A stretch of 64,000 nt of DNA from positions 82,206,411 to 82,270,410 of the forward strand of contig CM043019.1 in assembly GCA_023690525.1 (NCBI GenBank). Direction: 5' to 3'. Below the pieces are notes generated by a model. That model made no database searches. It worked only from the letters and a program-made list of their open reading frames with translations, and was not told where the DNA came from. Each line of letters starts with the position of its first letter. Position 1 is the first letter of the stretch. A program made the translations under genes and the position numbers. Positions 59,601 to 64,000 of this stretch are shown in pieces. Source of the stretch: Holotrichia oblita (Eukaryota; Arthropoda; Insecta; Coleoptera; Scarabaeidae).

Positions 59601-60560
59601 TATTTGGGATGTATCCATTCGGCTAGATTCACGAATAATTCTATACTTAGCAGTTCTCTAGCTTTTAATTTTATCGCAGTTTGTCCAAAATTTTTGAAAA
59701 TCAACCGCTACTGAGGAGGATTTACAAATCTTTTCAGCAATTTCGTGATTAAAGGCACGTACAAGCATATTTCCCTAAAAATTGTGTTCATTGAAGGCTC
59801 ATTTAAACTTGTGGTATTTCTAGAAAGGAGCCTTTTGCAAATTAATGTAGAAAGATAAGTTCTATCCCGAAACTTCTAAATAAAATGTTAATAGAAAAGT
59901 TTCGCTATTATTCGGTAGACTCACATAGCTAAAGTATTAAAAATATAAGAAGTACGCACTTTTCTAGCGGCGGTTAACTTCGGGTCACAGCACCTTCTAA
60001 AGTTTGAGCAATTTTTAAAATTCTATAAATATTTGCAAAACTACAATAAACATTAAAATTCTCTGTTGCAAAATTACAAACATTGGATGGGGCAGTGACC
60101 CAAGAGTGGGTAATTCCGCAGTTCAAAAAAATCGGGAGGTGACACCTTCGCTTGTAAGAGACCAGGTTTTCAAGACATAGGCTGAGCATATTTAAATGTT
60201 TTTAAAGATGCTGTCCCTGCTGATCCATCATATTCCCCACTATTAAGTAATAATTGTCACTTACTCTATAATTTGCATGTCAGCATTATGGTATGTCAAT
60301 TCGTAAGTACATTACTCCAAAAAGTCCTATGTTGACAGTAACTATTGCAACTTTAATCAAATTATGCAGGAGAGTATCATTATTATTCTATATTTTATCG
60401 TGTATTCAAATCTGAGGTTTTATGCAGGTAGAATCTACGTAAATATTTAATATATTCTTCTCACCAATACCAAAACATTCAGCAATACAAAAATGATTTT
60501 TTAAGTTTTCATCATAGCGACTGAAAGTTTCACGGGTGAACAAAATACGAGGCTATGATG
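59600..60560 (-). pseudogene. Degenerate coding remnant of an unrecognised element
   Basis: Several minus-strand pieces read like decayed protein. RETFSRYDENLKNHFCIAEC followed by FGIGEKNILNIYVDSTCIKP lies near 60545-60410. A 71-codon frame at 60189-59974 includes GITHSWVTAPSNVCNF. RELLSIELFVNLAEWIHP lies near 59670-59620. The frames are broken by stops, and no catalytic motif or known family was recognised. A dead mobile element or processed gene are both possible. Confidence 0.3.
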
Positions 60561-61239
60561 TTATACTACTGCCATAATTACGTGTAGGTGAATATAAAAG
60601 CAGAAGTCAATAATAAGTAAATAATAACTATGATTTCATTGTACTTATTTACTTTTTAATATACTACATTCAATGAAAAATATTTCAAAAAGTGCATTAC
60701 ATACACGATCTCTTATAGCTCTAATACTTATTATTTGTTAATTTAATTATTTAACTTAATTATAACGAAAATATACAAGTGGTATCAAGACTGGAATCTA
60801 CCATTTGAAGCGCTTCAAATAAATTTTATTTATTTATTACTTACATGAATGTGATGGTCTTTCACATATATAATTTTTTTTATCATCATTCAATCATTTT
60901 TATCCTGTCACATTTCTTTATTCTGATATTACATACATTTCCACTTTAAAAATACCATTGACATGAAACGCGAAGCAACGGCAATACCGCTGGACGCAGT
61001 AATTACGGCAAAATGAATATATATATATATATATAGGAAACTACTGTTTTTCATTTAAATTAAAAGAAGGAACCCATATTCTGCACTAGTTGCAGTAATT
61101 TCACATTATATATATATATATAGTTACAAGTGTAGAAGATGTAAACCAGATGCTGGTGCTGATTTCTTCGAATATTGGTAAATTCTTTACTGCTAACAAG
61201 AGCAGAATTTGGGTTTGATTTGAAATTAAAGAACTGTTT
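60561..61239. other. No gene; contains two (TA)n microsatellites
   Basis: (TA)8 runs lie at about 61018-61034 and 61109-61122; otherwise A+T-rich non-coding DNA. Confidence 0.6.
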
Positions 61240-61296
61240 AAGTCAATGTGACAGTTTCGGCGAGTATATTTTCACCTTCTTCAGACAGTAGACTTC
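61240..61296 (-). ncRNA. Compact type I hammerhead-ribozyme-like motif
   Basis: Read on the minus strand: stem I 5' side AAGTC-TAC-TGT; core CTGAAGA (61284-61278), fitting CTGANGA; stem II GGTGA...TCGCC; GAAA (61258-61255); a two-base-pair stem III (AC-T-GT); the cleavage triplet GTC; and stem I 3' side ACA-TT-GACTT. All conserved core bases are present and stem I has the internal loops expected of natural type I ribozymes. Very short stem III is known in Penelope-associated hammerheads that work as dimers. Confidence 0.68.
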
Positions 61297-61988
61297 AATT
61301 CATTTAAGATAATTGAGAGCAGAAAAACTCATGGTCGTTAATGGTTAAGAAAAAGTACCTATTTTGATACTTAAAATATGCACAGTTTGTAACTGAAGTA
61401 ATGTGCAGTAATTGAATTAAATTGAAATTGTAAATTAAAATTATTCACATTGACCAAGACAAACATACACGAACAAGTTAAAATATTAAAATGATAAATC
61501 GAATAGTTGGGCACAACAGAGAGAGAACACACGTCGTGTAGGTGTACATTTGAATGTAAAGGATAGAACAAACAAAAAATATATTTATTGAAAATGAAAA
61601 ATATTTTAAAGGAAACAACTGTGACCATACCAGGCTGGACTGAAAAGTAATGAGGTAAAAAATTTTTTCTATTTCATACCTATGTAATTTAATGTTATTT
61701 ATAATATTAATATAAATGTTAGATAACAAGGATGATTGTTCTTTAGTATTCAAATTGTTAGTAATTTTGATTATAGCCAAATTTTCCAAAACCATTCGAA
61801 TTGATAATAATGTGAGAAGAATATTTTGTAATAAATATTACATTATACTGAGCGTATAATGTAATATATACGAAAAAAACATCAGTATGCGCGCTCCTTC
61901 AGGTGGACGCCAAACGTGACTATTATGAAAAGGACCCGCATTAATCATAATATAATCAGAACGTAAATATAATCAGAACGTAAATATA
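61297..61988. other. No gene seen
   Basis: A+T-rich, chance frames of 85 and 105 codons on the minus strand. Confidence 0.5.
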
Positions 61989-62248
61989 CAGAGCGGCCGC
62001 GTTCGAGCGTACTATAGCGATATCTGTAGTGCAAGCGAAACACACAGAGGTATACGTGTATTAGAACGGTAAAGTAAACGATAGGTGTGGACAAATGCGA
62101 GTGTATCAGGGGTATACGAACTACTATCTCTGTTGTAATCCAGTAGAACATTGCGTCTACTTCTTTACCGTTCTAATACACGAATACCTCTGTGTGTTTC
62201 GCTTACACTACAGATATCGCTATAGTGCGCTCGGACGCGGCCGCACTG
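61989..62248. mobile_element. Palindromic MITE with CAGAGCGGCCGCG ends
   Basis: CAGAGCGGCCGCGTTCGAGC at the left is inverted at 62248 (one change near the end), with TA on both flanks. The arms of about 95 bp are nearly identical (including CGATATCTGTAGTG and TCTAATACACG) around a 75-bp centre. High G+C ends; non-coding. Confidence 0.88.
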
Positions 62249-62348
62249 TATATGTATATATTGTTATGTTATTTGTGTGATGTTAATCAAAATTAGTTAC
62301 AATATTATATTAAACACTGGAAATTTAGGAATTATGTAATTAAATTTA

Positions 62349-62528
62349 TAGCATGCTATTTAAAAAATCGCAGTTGATGCCCACTTCTGGTTAACCGGAA
62401 GTAATATTTTTTAAAAATATTTTGACGTGATAGTTCATATTCAACCATATCCAACGGCAAAATTTTGTTTTAAAATTCCGTTCCGTTTGTATAATACTTT
62501 TAATAGGCCATTCTCACCAATCACCCTG
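62349..62528. mobile_element. Solo arm of the 8198-10448 foldback family
   Basis: Matches 10268-10448 almost base for base, including ACTTCTGGTTAACCGGAAGT at 62383-62402 and the CCAATCACCCTG end next to TA. Confidence 0.85.
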
Positions 62529-63778
62529 TATATGTATATTATCTCAAGTCATGTTGTATAGCGACTAATTCCAAGTTATATATCATATAAATCACAATAT
62601 TGCTATGAATCTTCAACTCGACGGTGATGCGTATAGTACGACTCTTCCAAAAGATCCGTCTTTTCTATCCATGTATGTACTTATATGAAATCATCCGAAT
62701 TCGACGCATCACTCGTATAAAGTAATAATTTTTACTGTATGCGAATTGCACCTATAGATATGATACATTGTATATGCTTATGCACAATATGTCAATTGAA
62801 GGTTTTTGACCCTTAGAACAGACTGCAGGTGTGTTTCTTTGCAAGAAACAAATTATACTCTTTCTTCTTCGATTAACTGTATCTGTATACATACAGAAAA
62901 AGCAGAATGAGAGCAGAACATGTATGAACCGGGAAATGATAATAATCAAAATCGACAATTTGTAACGCTTTCTTTTAAAAGTACTGTTCAATTGTTGTAG
63001 ATAAATTAGGCTTGACACATTAAATAGAAAATCACACAGTTTACGCAAATTACAAAATTCTTACATATTAATATTTAATATAGGTATGTACACGTTTTTA
63101 TGCAATGCAGTTTATCTGAAACAAATATACATAGCTTGATGCTAGAGGAAATCCAAATTATAAATACTTACTATTACATTATTATTATGTACTGTGCATT
63201 ACTAATTCTAGAAGGATTAAATTTGAAATATTTTACATCTTTGTCTTTCGCCACAATACTCCATAAAATGTATGAAGAAAATTTTTCGAACAAAATAAAC
63301 GTTAAACTAATATATTTTATCAGTCTTTTATCTTTAATCAACTACACAAGATTGGTAATATCACAGATATTCTTTTCGAAAGATTATAAGGGGATATATG
63401 TACAGTATCTTCATTATAGCGAACACCGATACAACGAACTTTGTTATTTTACAAACAAGAATTACCTAATGAAAATCTCACACACATTTCTAAAGCAGTT
63501 TATTTCAGTACAACAAAATTTCATTTAAATGAATTACGAACAATTTTATTCCCCTAACACACAAAAGCTAATGTAAAAAAACATCATTACTACGAATAAG
63601 CATAATGCTAGACTCAGATGATCTACATAGAAACAGTTCGTAAACACTCGGTCAATTGCAGATGTTGAGCGTGGTAACGGTCGGGGATTTTCTCATTTGT
63701 TTGTGACTGGTTATTTTAGAGTTAAGATTTATTCTTTAACGTAAAGCGCGCGAGGACACAAGAAGTTAGATAATAAAA
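62529..63778. other. No confident gene
   Basis: A 142-codon plus-strand frame (63100-63528) is rich in Ile, Tyr, Leu, Asn and Lys, as chance translation of A+T-rich DNA would be; no domain recognised. Confidence 0.4.
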
Positions 63779-64000
63779 ATGACCGACAAAAGAGCAAAAA
63801 TTTCTTTATAGTTTTAGAAAAAGTAGATAAAAAACAAAGTTCTAAAACTAAGATTGCAGAAAACTTTAAAATTCCAAAATAAACATTATCTACTATAATA
63901 AAAAATAAAATTGACAACGCTATGGCGTCCGATAAACAAATGTTGAGATTGATAGGTGCTAGATACCCAGAATTAGAAACGTTATTAATTGAATTGAATG
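63779..64000 (+). pseudogene. pogo/Tigger transposase, CENP-B-type N-terminus, cut by the window edge
   Basis: After ATG 63779 the frame reads MTDKRAKISL and meets a stop. A shifted frame continues VLEKVDKKQSSKTKIAENFK, IPK-stop-TLSTIIKNK, which is the helix-turn-helix of pogo/Tigger and CENP-B proteins (SK-IA--F-IPKSTLSTIIKNK). It then reads ASDKQMLRLIGARYPELETL and runs off the window. At least one frameshift and one stop are present. Confidence 0.75.

Noticed and set aside
61945..62280. Two opposite frames with nearly identical peptides
   Set aside because: They arise from the two arms of the palindromic MITE, not from genes.
63100..63528. 142-codon open frame on the plus strand
   Set aside because: Composition is dominated by Ile, Tyr, Leu, Phe, Asn and Lys as expected from A+T-rich DNA; no domain, splice signals or promoter context.

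Overview
The window looks like nuclear DNA of an insect, or at least an arthropod. It is strongly A+T-rich, has introns with standard GT/AG borders, and is filled with R1-, Jockey- and RTE-type LINEs, Penelope-like elements, BEL/Pao, Tc1, hAT, piggyBac and pogo remnants, plus many short inverted-repeat (MITE-like) elements. I cannot place it to order. No tRNA, rRNA, CRISPR array or bacterial-type operon was seen.

Host genes are sparse and all spliced. A gene on the minus strand is represented by its last three coding exons (34133-33966, 27948-27829, 22949-22866). They join in phase 0 and encode most of a four-pass MARVEL-domain protein of CMTM/plasmolipin type; its 5' exon(s) are not visible and may lie beyond 64000. 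A second minus-strand terminal exon (15826-15663) has a good splice acceptor, 53 codons, a stop and a nearby poly(A) signal; I do not recognise the protein. A weak plus-strand first-exon candidate lies at 56667-56885.

Layout. 1-4.3 kb: inverted-repeat elements, possibly nested in one 4-kb element. 5.7-6.1 kb: Penelope-like endonuclease fragment. 6.5-13.5 kb: a minus-strand Jockey-type LINE cut in its endonuclease by a 3.5-kb inverted-repeat insertion that carries two further elements. 14.7-15.2 kb: another Penelope-like fragment with a hammerhead-ribozyme-like motif. 15.6-16.2 kb: terminal exon followed by two adjacent MITEs. 16.8-21.6 kb: RTE fragment, R1 LINE and a foldback element. 22-34 kb: the MARVEL gene, its introns carrying hAT and hairpin elements. 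34.4-39.9 kb: RNase H LINE fragment, decayed BEL/Pao element, pogo-like MITE and an inverted-repeat element with a second ribozyme-like motif. 39.9-46.4 kb: a nest of DNA transposons including an element with plant Stowaway-type ends and a nearly complete Tc1 copy. 46.4-49.6 kb: R1 and RTE LINEs. 50-64 kb: mostly plain A+T-rich DNA with a piggyBac tail, a LINE fragment, a compact hammerhead-like motif, palindromic MITEs and a pogo/Tigger start at the right edge.

The most unusual items are the Stowaway/plant-mariner-like element (42590-43335), three hammerhead-like motifs, the compact one at 61240-61296 being the best formed, and a 20-bp ETS-like palindrome shared by elements with CAGGGT ends. 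Every transposon copy seen carries stops, frameshifts or deletions. The window therefore reads as intron and intergenic DNA shaped by nested insertions, not as a set of cooperating genes.
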